Positions 5,965 through 5,993 of a stretch of DNA of 5,993 nucleotides are shown in pieces. The translations under genes were made by a program, and so were the position numbers. A model generated the notes under the pieces. The model saw only the letters and a program-made list of their open reading frames with translations, was not told the DNA's origin and did not search any database. Within the stretch, counting starts at the first letter, position 1; the number at the start of each line of letters is the position of its first letter. The DNA is taken from positions 1-5,993 of the forward strand of contig JAIELM010000557.1 in the NCBI GenBank assembly GCA_019752975.1. The letters run 5' to 3'. The DNA comes from Undibacterium sp. Its GTDB lineage: Bacteria > Pseudomonadota > Gammaproteobacteria > Burkholderiales > Burkholderiaceae_D.

Positions 5965-5993
5965 GAGTAGTGATTGTGAGGATGAACGATGGG

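Overview
This window looks like chromosomal DNA of a Gram-negative proteobacterium. Base composition is moderate (around or a little below half G+C by eye), and the Xaa-Pro peptidase tail and the Cache proteins look most like those of Burkholderiales (Oxalobacteraceae such as Undibacterium). That assignment is from recognition, not a database search. No phage, plasmid, tRNA, rRNA or CRISPR signatures are visible.

Layout: (1) positions 2-547 hold the C-terminal domain of a plus-strand S15-family Xaa-Pro dipeptidyl-peptidase whose catalytic part lies outside the window, followed by a clear factor-independent terminator at 578-614. (2) A 469-base intergenic stretch (548-1016) carries a short dispersed repeat, a cluster of direct and inverted repeats lying on a plausible sigma-70 promoter, and a possible leader ORF. 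(3) A two-gene operon follows: a small secreted single-Cache protein (1017-1508) and, 21 bases later, a 751-residue membrane sensor histidine kinase with a periplasmic double-Cache-like domain, PAS, HisKA and HATPase modules (1530-3785). No response regulator is encoded nearby. (4) A 253-base convergent intergenic region (3786-4038) is full of inverted repeats, including an 82-nt imperfect palindrome. (5) An exported M3-family zinc oligopeptidase is encoded on the minus strand (5964 to 4039). Its stop codon lies inside the second copy of the dispersed repeat.

How the parts may work together (inference): two peptide-degrading enzymes flank a two-gene periplasmic sensing operon. The secreted Cache protein may bind a small ligand in the periplasm and work alongside the kinase, whose own periplasmic domain is of the same superfamily. 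The partner regulator must be encoded elsewhere. I see nothing that is clearly a new defence or mobile system. The most unexplained material is the structured convergent region, the 25-bp repeat shared with the operon's upstream region, and the repeat cluster in the operon's presumed promoter.
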